64,000 nt of DNA from SCTM01 sp965279655. GTDB lineage: Bacteria; Pseudomonadota; Alphaproteobacteria; Rhodospirillales; Rhodospirillaceae. The stretch lies in assembly GCA_965279655.1 (NCBI GenBank), contig OZ257255.1:2728001-2792000 (forward strand), written 5' to 3'. A model generated the notes under the pieces. The model had not been told where the DNA came from. It searched no databases and worked only from the letters and a program-made list of their open reading frames with translations. The number at the start of each line of letters is the position of its first letter. Within the stretch, counting starts at the first letter, position 1. Made by a program: the position numbers and the translations under genes. Positions 1 to 9,864 of the stretch are shown here, piece after piece.

Positions 1-1
1 G

Positions 2-406
2 CGTGCGATCACGGAAGGGCGCTTCAAGCGCCGCCTGACCAATGTGCTGGGGCTGACGAACTTCGGCGTCAATCTCACAACGCTAGAACCCGGCGCCGGC
101 TCGGCCCTACGTCATTGGCACGAGGCGCAGGACGAATTCATCTTTATCGTCGACGGCGAGGCGACACTGGTCACCGACGAAGGCGAACAGGTGCTGACAG
201 CCGGCATGTGCGCCGGTTTCCCGAAGGGCAAAGCCGATGGTCACTGCCTGCTCAACAAGTCGTCGAAGCCAGTGACGTTCCTGGAGGTCGGCGATCGCAG
301 TTGGCCGGAGGTCGCGCACTACCCGGATGACGATCTCGTCGCAAAGCCGAAGAGCGAGCGCCCCATGGACATCGGCTTCTTCCGCAAGGACGGAACGGCG
401 TACTAG
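2..406 (+). CDS. Cupin-domain protein (5' end outside window)
   Basis: Small single-domain cupin of unknown substrate. The first cupin motif is visible as HWHEAQDEF (metal-ligand histidines and glutamate), followed by a glycine turn and the second motif GFPKGKADGHCLLN with its P-x-G and histidine. The reading frame is open back to base 2 and the codons before the GTG at 44 still read like protein (GRFKRRLTNVLGLTNFG), so the true start is probably upstream of the window. Its TAG stop shares the four bases CTAG (403-406) with the stop of the convergent DUF4169 gene. Members of this family are usually annotated only as cupin proteins; no pathway can be inferred from the neighbours. Confidence 0.8.
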   Translation, partial: RAITEGRFKRRLTNVLGLTNFGVNLTTLEPGAGSALRHWHEAQDEFIFIVDGEATLVTDEGEQVLTAGMCAGFPKGKADGHCLLNKSSKPVTFLEVGDRSWPEVAHYPDDDLVAKPKSERPMDIGFFRKDGTAY

Positions 407-582
407 TCCTTGTCGATCTTCGCCTGATCGAGAGTCCGTTGCGCGCGATCCCCCGTCTTTTCATCCCGCGCCTTCTCCGCCTTGGTGCGGCCGAACCTGG
501 CGCGGTTCTGCTCGGCGTGCTGGTCCTTGGCGGAGCGGGCTCTCGCCTTGCGGGCTTGGCGGAGATTAACGACGTCGGCCAT
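403..582 (-). CDS. DUF4169 family small basic protein
   Basis: A 59-residue, highly charged, Arg/Lys/Ala-rich protein beginning MADVVNLRQARKARARSAK and containing the characteristic NRARFGRTKAEKARD core. This matches the alphaproteobacterial DUF4169 family, whose function is unknown. An upstream extension to 669 is possible but would overlap the permease gene and reads like shadow sequence, so the ATG at 580-582 is preferred. It lies 13 bp downstream of the MacB-like permease stop on the same strand and may be co-transcribed with it. Probably a cytosolic helical or nucleic-acid-associated protein; that is inference from charge only. Confidence 0.75.
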   Translation of the reverse strand: MADVVNLRQARKARARSAKDQHAEQNRARFGRTKAEKARDEKTGDRAQRTLDQAKIDKD

Positions 583-595
583 CACTCGTGCCCCA

Positions 596-1804
596 CTACT
601 CGTGCCTAAGCGCTTCGATGGGATCGAGGCGCGCGGCGCGGCGCGCGGGCATATAGCCGAACACCACACCCACCATGGCCGAGAAGCTAAAGGCGATCAG
701 GATCGTGCTCGGCTGCCAGACGAAAGGCACGTTCAGCGCCGGCGCGATCGCCGCCGCCGCGAGCAGGCCGAGCGTGATCCCCAACAGCCCCCCAAAGGCG
801 GACAACATCGCCGCTTCCACCAGGAACTGAAGCATCACTTCTTTCTCGAGAGCGCCGATCGCGAGACGGATGCCGATCTCCCGGGTGCGCTCGGTCACCG
901 ACACCAGCATGATGTTCATGATCCCGATGCCGCCGACCAGCAGGCTGACGGCGGCGATGGCGCCGAGGAACCCCGTGAGAACGCCGGTGGTGCTCTGCAT
1001 CATGGAGCTGACTTCGGTCATGTCGCGGATATTGAAATCATCCTGCGCGCCCGGCGCGATCTTGCGGCGCTCGCGCATGATGCGCTCCACCTCTTCCTTG
1101 AGCTCCTGAATGCCCGCGACATCCTGAGCCGAGAGATAGATCTGGCTGATCTTCGTGGATCCCGCGAGCCGTCGCTGGAAGGCGCGAAGCGGCAGCACCA
1201 CGACCTCGTCCTGGTCGCCGCCGAACATCGCCTGACCCTTCGCTTCCAGCACGCCGATCACCTCGCACGTGACTTTTCCGATGCGGATGACGCTACCGAG
1301 CGGGTTCTGATCACGAAACATCTCGGCCTTGATGGTATTGCCGACGATGCAGACCGCCTTGCCCGCGCGCACCTCACTGTCCGTGAAAAGGCGCCCCTCC
1401 ACCACGGCCCAATTGCGCACGATGGAGAACGCGCTGTCCGTCCCCATCACGTTCACGCGGCGATTGTCGTTTCCGATAATGACTTGCATGGGACGCAGGG
1501 AAACCGGCGCGATCGCACCGATACTGCTGGCTTCGCGCTTCAAGGCATTGAGGTCCGCCATCTCGAAGGGCGGCGACGACTGGGCAGAACCGCCCATGCG
1601 CATGCCGCCGCCGGGCATGATGGTGATCATGTTGGACCCCATCTTGGAGATCTCATCTTGCACCTGACGGGTGGTGCCGGCGCCGAGGGTGACAATCACG
1701 ATCACGGCGGCGACGCCGATGATGATTCCCAGCACGGTGAGGCTGGAGCGCAGCACGTTGCGCTGAATCTCGCGAACGGCCATGAGGACGGTATTGGCGA
1801 ACAT
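596..1804 (-). CDS. ABC transporter permease, MacB/FtsX family
   Basis: 402-residue inner-membrane permease. An N-terminal membrane segment (LTVLGIIIGVAAVIVIVTLGAG) is followed by a large periplasmic MacB_PCD-type region of about 230 residues, and three C-terminal hydrophobic segments form the FtsX domain. The coupling motif near TERTREIGIRLAIGA, typical of MacB permeases, is present. In E. coli MacB the ATPase and permease are fused; here they are two genes, with the ATPase ending 3 bp upstream. Together with the MacA-like adaptor this forms a tripartite-type efflux or lipoprotein/peptide exporter. The substrate is unknown and no outer-membrane TolC gene is adjacent. Confidence 0.9.
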   Translation of the reverse strand: MFANTVLMAVREIQRNVLRSSLTVLGIIIGVAAVIVIVTLGAGTTRQVQDEISKMGSNMITIMPGGGMRMGGSAQSSPPFEMADLNALKREASSIGAIAPVSLRPMQVIIGNDNRRVNVMGTDSAFSIVRNWAVVEGRLFTDSEVRAGKAVCIVGNTIKAEMFRDQNPLGSVIRIGKVTCEVIGVLEAKGQAMFGGDQDEVVVLPLRAFQRRLAGSTKISQIYLSAQDVAGIQELKEEVERIMRERRKIAPGAQDDFNIRDMTEVSSMMQSTTGVLTGFLGAIAAVSLLVGGIGIMNIMLVSVTERTREIGIRLAIGALEKEVMLQFLVEAAMLSAFGGLLGITLGLLAAAAIAPALNVPFVWQPSTILIAFSFSAMVGVVFGYMPARRAARLDPIEALRHE

Positions 1805-1807
1805 CGT

Positions 1808-2521
1808 TCAGGCCGCCTGCTTGGTATCGGTTTCGCGCACGAGCTTGCCGTCGCGGAAATCCATACGGCGGCCGGCATAGCGGGCGATGTCGTCTTCGTG
1901 CGTGATAAGGACGACCGTGAGACCACGCTCCCGATTGAGCCGAATCAAGAGTTCCATGATCTCGTGACTACGGGCGGAATCGAGGTTGCCCGTGGGTTCG
2001 TCGGCGAGCAACACGGAGGGATTGGTGACGATCGCGCGCGCGATCGCGACGCGCTGCTGCTGCCCGCCCGAGAGCTCGGCGGGCGTATGATTTTCGCGCC
2101 CCTTCAGGCCGACGATCTCCAAGGCATCGAGCGCCATGCGGCGGCGCGTGTCCTTGTCCAGACGGCGATAAATCAAAGGTAGCTCGAGATTCTCAAGCGC
2201 GGTGGTGCGCGCGAGCAGATTGAAGCCCTGGAAGACGAAGCCCAAGTAGTGGCGCCGCAATAGCGCGCGTTGATCGCGGGTCAGACTGCTGACATCGACG
2301 CCCCGGAAGAGGTAGCGGCCCGCCGTGGGCGTATCCAGGCATCCAAGGATATTCATGGCCGTGGACTTGCCGGACCCGGAGGGGCCCATCACCGCGACGA
2401 ATTCGCCGGCATTGATGGCAAAACTGACTCCGTCCAGAGCGCGCACTTCCGTGTCGCCCTTGCCGTAGATCTTGTAGACCTGATCGAAGGCGATGACCGG
2501 CGCGGCCATGGCGTGGCTCAC
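1808..2521 (-). CDS. ABC transporter ATP-binding protein, MacB/LolD type
   Basis: 237-residue ATPase subunit for the adjacent permease. Visible motifs are Walker A GPSGSGKST (residues 46-54), signature LSGGQQQR (150-157), Walker B LLADEP (171-176) and a switch histidine in LITHEDD. The length is typical of LolD/MacB ATPases. The GTG start at 2521 overlaps the adaptor stop by 4 bp (GTGA), which indicates translational coupling; an ATG at 2509 (MAAPVIAFDQ) is the alternative start. It couples ATP hydrolysis to the MacB-like permease at the inner membrane. Confidence 0.93.
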   Translation of the reverse strand: MSHAMAAPVIAFDQVYKIYGKGDTEVRALDGVSFAINAGEFVAVMGPSGSGKSTAMNILGCLDTPTAGRYLFRGVDVSSLTRDQRALLRRHYLGFVFQGFNLLARTTALENLELPLIYRRLDKDTRRRMALDALEIVGLKGRENHTPAELSGGQQQRVAIARAIVTNPSVLLADEPTGNLDSARSHEIMELLIRLNRERGLTVVLITHEDDIARYAGRRMDFRDGKLVRETDTKQAA

Positions 2522-3819
2522 CGCCCCGTCTTCTGAAGGCCCACCACGACTGCATCGCCGGGCTTCAGAGGGCCTTCAACGATTTCCGTGCGCTGGCCGT
2601 CGCTCAAGCCCACTTTGATGTCGAGCGGCACCAGGTCGCCACCGCTCAACGTCCAGACTCGTTGCACTGCGCCGGCCGACTTCGAAGTGAGCTTTGGATT
2701 GTTCGACTGCCCCATTCCGCGAGGCATGAACATCCGGAATAGGCCCGGCGGTTGGCCTTGCCCACCGTCGTTAGCGCGCGCGGCCACCGGCGGCTGGAAG
2801 CGCAGCGCCGCGTTTGGCATCACGGCGGCATCCTCGCGGGTGGCGGTGGTGATGCTGGCGGTGGCCGTCATGCCGGGACGCAGCGTGAGCTCGCTGTTGT
2901 CGACCGCGAGCACCGCTTGATAGGTCACCACGCTGTCGACCGTCTTGGGAGAGAAGCGCACCTGGGTGATCGTCGCGGGGAACAGGCGATCCTGGAAGGC
3001 ATCCACCGTGAAGCTCGCCTTCTGGCCCTCCTGCACATGGCCGATGTCGGCCTCGTCCACGTCGACCAGCAACTCCATTTTGGTGAGGTCTTCGGCGAGC
3101 TTGAACAGCACCGGCGTCTGGAAAGTCGCAGCCACCACCTGCCCGGGCTCGACCGTGCGGGACATGACGATGCCGTTGATGGGAGATTTGATTTCCGTCT
3201 TGGTCAGCGTGGTTTCATCCGACGAGAGATTCGCCGACGCCACATCCACTTGCGCCTGGGCGCTGTGCAACGCGGCACGGGCACGCCCTTCAGCGGCGAC
3301 AGCGTTGTCGAGTTCCTGCTTGGACGCGTTGCCGCGCGCGTTGAGGTCCTTGACCCGGGCAAGCTTCATTTGCGCCTCCGCGATGGTGGCGCGGGTGTCC
3401 TCGACCTTGGCACGGGCGGAGACCAGCGAGGCACGTGACTGCAACACGCGCGCGCGCAGGGTGTCGGTATCCATCACCGCGAGCATCTGCCCGGCGGTGA
3501 CCTTGTCGTTGAAGTCGACCAGCACCTTGGAGATTTGGCCGGAGATCTCCGGGCCGATGTCGACGGTATTCACCGGCTGTAGCGTTCCGGTGGCGGTCAC
3601 CGTGGCGACGATGGCACCCCGGGTGACCTCGGCGGTCTGATACTTCGGGCCGGCGGGGCCGCCCATCGAGCGCACGATGAAGAACAGCGCGACCACGCCG
3701 ACGACGCCCAGCACGATCCATTTGCGTTTGATCGACGGCAGGCGGAAGCGTTGGGCGCTCGGCTTGTCGAGGCCCAGCACCGACGCCATGTCGTCTTGCG
3801 GTGCAACGTCGTCTTTCAT
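2518..3819 (-). CDS. Periplasmic adaptor subunit, MacA/HlyD family
   Basis: 433-residue membrane-fusion protein. One transmembrane anchor at about residues 31-50 (WIVLGVVGVVALFFIV) is followed by the biotinyl-lipoyl-like half motif TGTLQPVNTVDIGPEISG, a long alpha-helical hairpin (about 110-190), the second lipoyl half (IKSPINGIVMSRTVEPGQVV) and beta-barrel and membrane-proximal domains. The motifs and the operon with an ABC ATPase and MacB-like permease place it with MacA-type adaptors rather than RND adaptors. It is the first gene of the three-gene operon, so the promoter should lie in 3820-3971. Substrate unknown. Confidence 0.9.
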   Translation of the reverse strand: MKDDVAPQDDMASVLGLDKPSAQRFRLPSIKRKWIVLGVVGVVALFFIVRSMGGPAGPKYQTAEVTRGAIVATVTATGTLQPVNTVDIGPEISGQISKVLVDFNDKVTAGQMLAVMDTDTLRARVLQSRASLVSARAKVEDTRATIAEAQMKLARVKDLNARGNASKQELDNAVAAEGRARAALHSAQAQVDVASANLSSDETTLTKTEIKSPINGIVMSRTVEPGQVVAATFQTPVLFKLAEDLTKMELLVDVDEADIGHVQEGQKASFTVDAFQDRLFPATITQVRFSPKTVDSVVTYQAVLAVDNSELTLRPGMTATASITTATREDAAVMPNAALRFQPPVAARANDGGQGQPPGLFRMFMPRGMGQSNNPKLTSKSAGAVQRVWTLSGGDLVPLDIKVGLSDGQRTEIVEGPLKPGDAVVVGLQKTGR

Positions 3820-3971
3820 GCGCGTGAAGTCCCCATCACTCTGCGAGAGGTTCGCAGGCTGTTTGGCATAGTACCCTTGTGCTGTATCTGACCGATGTCA
3901 ACAGCACGGACGCAGCCGCCTCGTGGGTAATCGAGCCGTAACCACCATACAATGGAGCTCGAAAATGTTTG

Positions 3972-5156
3972 CTAGTGCGTCAACTCGGACACGGCCTCGT
4001 CGAGACCCGCCAGCGTGAGCGGAAACATGCGGTTGTCCATCGCCTTGCGCACCATGGAGATGGAGTCTGTGTACGGCCACTGCTGCTTGGGCACTGGGTT
4101 GATCCACGCCGCGCGACGCCACGTGGCAAGGAAGCGCTGCAGCCATACCACGCCCGGCTCCGGATTGAAGTGCTCCACCGCGCCGCCCGGCTGCACCAGC
4201 TCGTAAGGGCTCATCGACGCGTCGCCGACGAAGATCAACTTGTAGTCGGGCCCATAGGCATTGAGCACCTGAGCGGTGGGTATCCGTTCCGCGTGGCGGC
4301 GGCGATTGTCGCGCCACACGGTCTCATAGACGCAATTGTGGAAGTAGTAGGCTTCGAGATGTTTGAATTCCGCGCGCACGGCGGAGAACAGCTCGGCGCA
4401 AGTCTTCACGTGATCGTCCATGGATCCGCCTGCGTCGAGCATCAGCAGAACCTTCACGGCGTTGTGCCGCTCCGGAACCATGTGCAGGTCGAGGAGCCCA
4501 CCCTGATGCGCGGTCGCCTGGATCGTGCCGTCGAGATCGAGTTCTTCCGGCGCACCCAAGCGCGCGAACTTCCGCAGGCGGCGCAATGCGAGCTTCATAT
4601 TGCGCGTGCCGATCTCCACCGTGTCGTCGAGATTGGCGAATTCGCGCTTGTCCCACACCTTCACGGCGCGGCGATGCCGGCTTTCGGATTGACCGATGCG
4701 CACGCCTTCCGGGTTGTAGCCGTCGGCCCCGAAGGGCGACGTGCCGCCAGTGCCGATCCACTTCGAGCCGCCCTGGTGCTTGCCCTTCTGTTCCTCCAGA
4801 CGCTTCTTCAGCGTCTCCATCAGCTTTTCCCAGCCGCCGAGCGCTTCGACCTTGGCCTTCTCTTCCTCCGTCAGCACCCGCTGTCCGAGGCTTTTCAGCC
4901 ACTCCTCGGGAATGTTGGCGAAGATCGCGTCGATCGAGGCGTCGCTCTCAAGCCCCTTGAACACCTGCGCGAACACCTGATCGAAACGATCCAGGTGGCG
5001 CTCGTCCTTCACGAGGGAGGCGCGGGCGAGATAGTAGAACTGCTCCACGTCCGTGCCGGCGACGCCTTCCTTCACGGCGCCGATGAGGCCCAGGTACTCG
5101 CCCACCGAAACGGGCAAGCCGGCCCTCTTCAATCCCGTGAGGAGATTGAAGAACAT
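3972..5156 (-). CDS. VWA-domain protein, CoxE-like
   Basis: 394-residue cytoplasmic protein of the CoxE-like VWA family. The N-terminal half is helical. The C-terminal von Willebrand A domain carries the metal site DAGGSMDDH at about residue 240; the usual D-x-S-x-S has Gly at the second position, as is common in CoxE-like proteins. It follows the MoxR ATPase by 4 bp, the classic MoxR/VWA pair in which the ATPase and VWA protein act as a chaperone-like metal-insertion or maturation pair. No Cox, nitrite-reductase or other client operon is adjacent, so the client is unknown. Confidence 0.88.
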   Translation of the reverse strand: MFFNLLTGLKRAGLPVSVGEYLGLIGAVKEGVAGTDVEQFYYLARASLVKDERHLDRFDQVFAQVFKGLESDASIDAIFANIPEEWLKSLGQRVLTEEEKAKVEALGGWEKLMETLKKRLEEQKGKHQGGSKWIGTGGTSPFGADGYNPEGVRIGQSESRHRRAVKVWDKREFANLDDTVEIGTRNMKLALRRLRKFARLGAPEELDLDGTIQATAHQGGLLDLHMVPERHNAVKVLLMLDAGGSMDDHVKTCAELFSAVRAEFKHLEAYYFHNCVYETVWRDNRRRHAERIPTAQVLNAYGPDYKLIFVGDASMSPYELVQPGGAVEHFNPEPGVVWLQRFLATWRRAAWINPVPKQQWPYTDSISMVRKAMDNRMFPLTLAGLDEAVSELTH

Positions 5157-5160
5157 GGCG

Positions 5161-6009
5161 CTACCGCTGTTCGCGCCGCGCGAGGAACGCGAGCCGCTCC
5201 AGCATGTGCACGTCCTGCTCGTTCTTGAGCAGGGCGCCGTAGAGCGGCGGGATCGCGGTCTTCACATCCTTGGAGCGCAACGCCTCCGGCGAGATGTCGT
5301 CGGCCATCAGAAGCTTGATCCAATCGAGCAGTTCCGACGTCGACGGCCGCTTCTTCAAACCAGGTACTTCGCGCAATTCGAAGAACACCGTGAGCGCCTC
5401 GCGCACCAGGTTCTTCTGCACGTCCGGGTGATGCACGGCGACGATGCGCTCCATGGTCTCCCGGTCGGGGAAGCGAATGTAGTGGAAGAAGCAGCGGCGC
5501 AGGAATGCGTCCGGCAGTTCCTTCTCATTGTTCGAGGTGATGATCACCACAGGCCGGTTCACCGCCTTGATGGTCTGTCCGGTCTCGGTGACATGGAACT
5601 CCATGCGGTCGAGTTCGAGCAGAAGATCGTTCGGGAACTCGATGTCCGCCTTGTCGATCTCGTCGATCAGCAGAACGGTACGCTTCTCCGGCGAGGTGAA
5701 TGCCTGCCACATGCGGCCGGGCTTGATGTAGTTGGCGATGTCCTTGACCTTGGCGTCGCCGAGTTGGGAGTCCCGCAGGCGCGATACGGCGTCGTACTCA
5801 TACAGGCCGTGGGTCGCCTTGGTGGTGGACTTGATGTGCCAGGTGATCAGCGGGAGATCGAGCGCTTCGGCGATCTCGTCGGCCAATACGGTCTTGCCGG
5901 TGCCGGGCTCGCCCTTGATTAGCAGGGGCCGCTGCAACGTGATGGCCGCGTTCACCGCCACCATCAGGTCGGGGGTGGCGATGTAGGACTTTGTGCCGGA
6001 AAACCTCAT
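5161..6009 (-). CDS. MoxR family AAA+ ATPase
   Basis: 282-residue AAA+ ATPase with Walker A GEPGTGKT (33-40), Walker B LLIDEIDKAD, sensor-1 region VVIITSNNEKELPDAFLRR and the sensor/arginine-finger region expected for MoxR proteins. The ATG at 6007-6009 (MRFSGTKSYIATPDLM) is preferred over an extension to 6048 because conserved sequence begins there. It is the partner of the VWA protein immediately downstream. A strong hairpin at 6066-6097 separates it from the upstream phasin gene. Confidence 0.92.
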   Translation of the reverse strand: MRFSGTKSYIATPDLMVAVNAAITLQRPLLIKGEPGTGKTVLADEIAEALDLPLITWHIKSTTKATHGLYEYDAVSRLRDSQLGDAKVKDIANYIKPGRMWQAFTSPEKRTVLLIDEIDKADIEFPNDLLLELDRMEFHVTETGQTIKAVNRPVVIITSNNEKELPDAFLRRCFFHYIRFPDRETMERIVAVHHPDVQKNLVREALTVFFELREVPGLKKRPSTSELLDWIKLLMADDISPEALRSKDVKTAIPPLYGALLKNEQDVHMLERLAFLARREQR

Positions 6010-6065
6010 GGGACCTCGGGATTTGGGGCGGTCCCGACATGGTGGCACGGTTGGTTCGAAAGGCG

Positions 6066-6097
6066 AAAGGCCCGGTGTGGGAGGACACCGGGCCTTT
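6066..6097 (-). terminator. Hairpin terminator between phasin and moxR genes
   Basis: A perfect 13-bp stem, AAAGGCCCGGTGT (66-78) paired with ACACCGGGCCTTT (85-97), around a 6-base loop. It lies just past the phasin stop and ahead of the MoxR gene; both are on the minus strand. The short T/A tracts flank both sides, so it may work in both directions. Confidence 0.75.
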
Positions 6098-6124
6098 CAA
6101 AACTGCCTAGGGATCGGGGAGGAT

Positions 6125-6727
6125 TTAGGCAGCCTGTTTGGTCGCGCGGGTCACGTTGCTGACCACGACGTTCGCGGCGTTCTGGGCAACGGCGGCGCCG
6201 TTGGCGACAGTGGCCTTGAAGCGTTCGGTGAGCGGGCCGGTGACTTCCTTCACGAGGGAGGTCGACAGGTCCTGCACCTTCTTGCCTTCGGAGATCAGGG
6301 ATTCGATCGAGTCAGTCGCGAAGCGGGTCTGGAGTTCGAGGGCTTCCGCGACCGACTTCGAGCCGGCGATCTTCTTGCCGGCTTCGACGGCGTCTTCCAC
6401 CGACTTGGTGGCGAGCGCGACGAAGTTCTTCGAGATCTGCTCGAAGCCGCGGGTGAAGGCAGCGTTGGCGCGGACGAACGCGTCGATGTTGTCCTGACCG
6501 AAGGTGACGAAGTCGTTGTAAGCTTTTTCCATGGTGGCTCTTCCTTTTTGAATCTGAGACAGAACTGGCAGCTCTGTCGAAATCGGCGTCGGTATCAGCG
6601 TCTCGACCGGCGTGTTGACCGGGGTCTCGGCCGGAGGCTGGGTCCGGGTTCGGATCGGTGTGACGATCGGCGCCTGAGTACGGGTCTCGGTCCGTGCTTG
6701 GGTCCGGGTCGCTTTCTTGTTCTTCAT
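6125..6727 (-). CDS. Phasin family protein with TQ/TP-rich N-terminal extension
   Basis: The C-terminal 135 residues (from MEKAYNDFVTFGQDNIDAF) match phasin family 2, amphipathic helical proteins that coat polyhydroxyalkanoate granules. In the same frame an ATG at 6727 adds 65 residues of Thr/Gln/Pro/Arg-rich repeats (TRTQAR-TETRTQ-TRTQPP, then TPVNTPVETL). Both starts have good Shine-Dalgarno sequences: GGAGGG six bases before the long start and AGGAAGAG before the short start at 6532. Two isoforms may therefore be made. The phasin domain is clear; the role of the low-complexity extension is unknown. An alternative reading is a short upstream peptide gene read through in frame. Confidence 0.8.
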   Translation of the reverse strand: MKNKKATRTQARTETRTQAPIVTPIRTRTQPPAETPVNTPVETLIPTPISTELPVLSQIQKGRATMEKAYNDFVTFGQDNIDAFVRANAAFTRGFEQISKNFVALATKSVEDAVEAGKKIAGSKSVAEALELQTRFATDSIESLISEGKKVQDLSTSLVKEVTGPLTERFKATVANGAAVAQNAANVVVSNVTRATKQAA

Positions 6728-6939
6728 TTCGATCCCTCCAGCGGGGTCGTCGGCTTCCGAAACCGGGCACCTACTGATCAAACATTGCCGGCTACAGTGC
6801 TCAGGCGCGAAACTCACAGCGCCTATGTTGCAGTGCACAAAATAAGCGCGACCGCGGCGGTCGTCAAGGAAAAATGGTGCGGTGCAGCAAAAATTTAACG
6901 GCTCGAGGCCTTGGCCGTTAATTAATTGATATTGCTACG

Positions 6940-9606
<2,667 letters not shown>

Positions 9607-9864
9607 CGGTTCGGCGGGCTCGCCTTAAAAAGTTAACAATCGAGCGGAGGGCGGTTTGTACCCCGCCCGCCCGATCCAAGTCCAGAAAACCCACCCAGCC
9701 AAAAAGCCACCCCCGGGGTGATGACCCGGATCACGGGCAGATTGTCGCTGTCATGGGGCCGTCACGCGTCTCTCACGCCACCGTCACACCTCAACCTTAG
9801 AAAGGCCCCGACCGGCGTCCGCAAGCGTCGGCATTTTTTCATTGTTCAAATAGGGGGTTTCGGG

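Noticed and set aside
482..2182. 566-codon plus-strand open frame over the ABC transporter genes
   Set aside because: Antisense to clear MacB-like genes; His/Arg/Asp-rich shadow composition with no recognisable domain.
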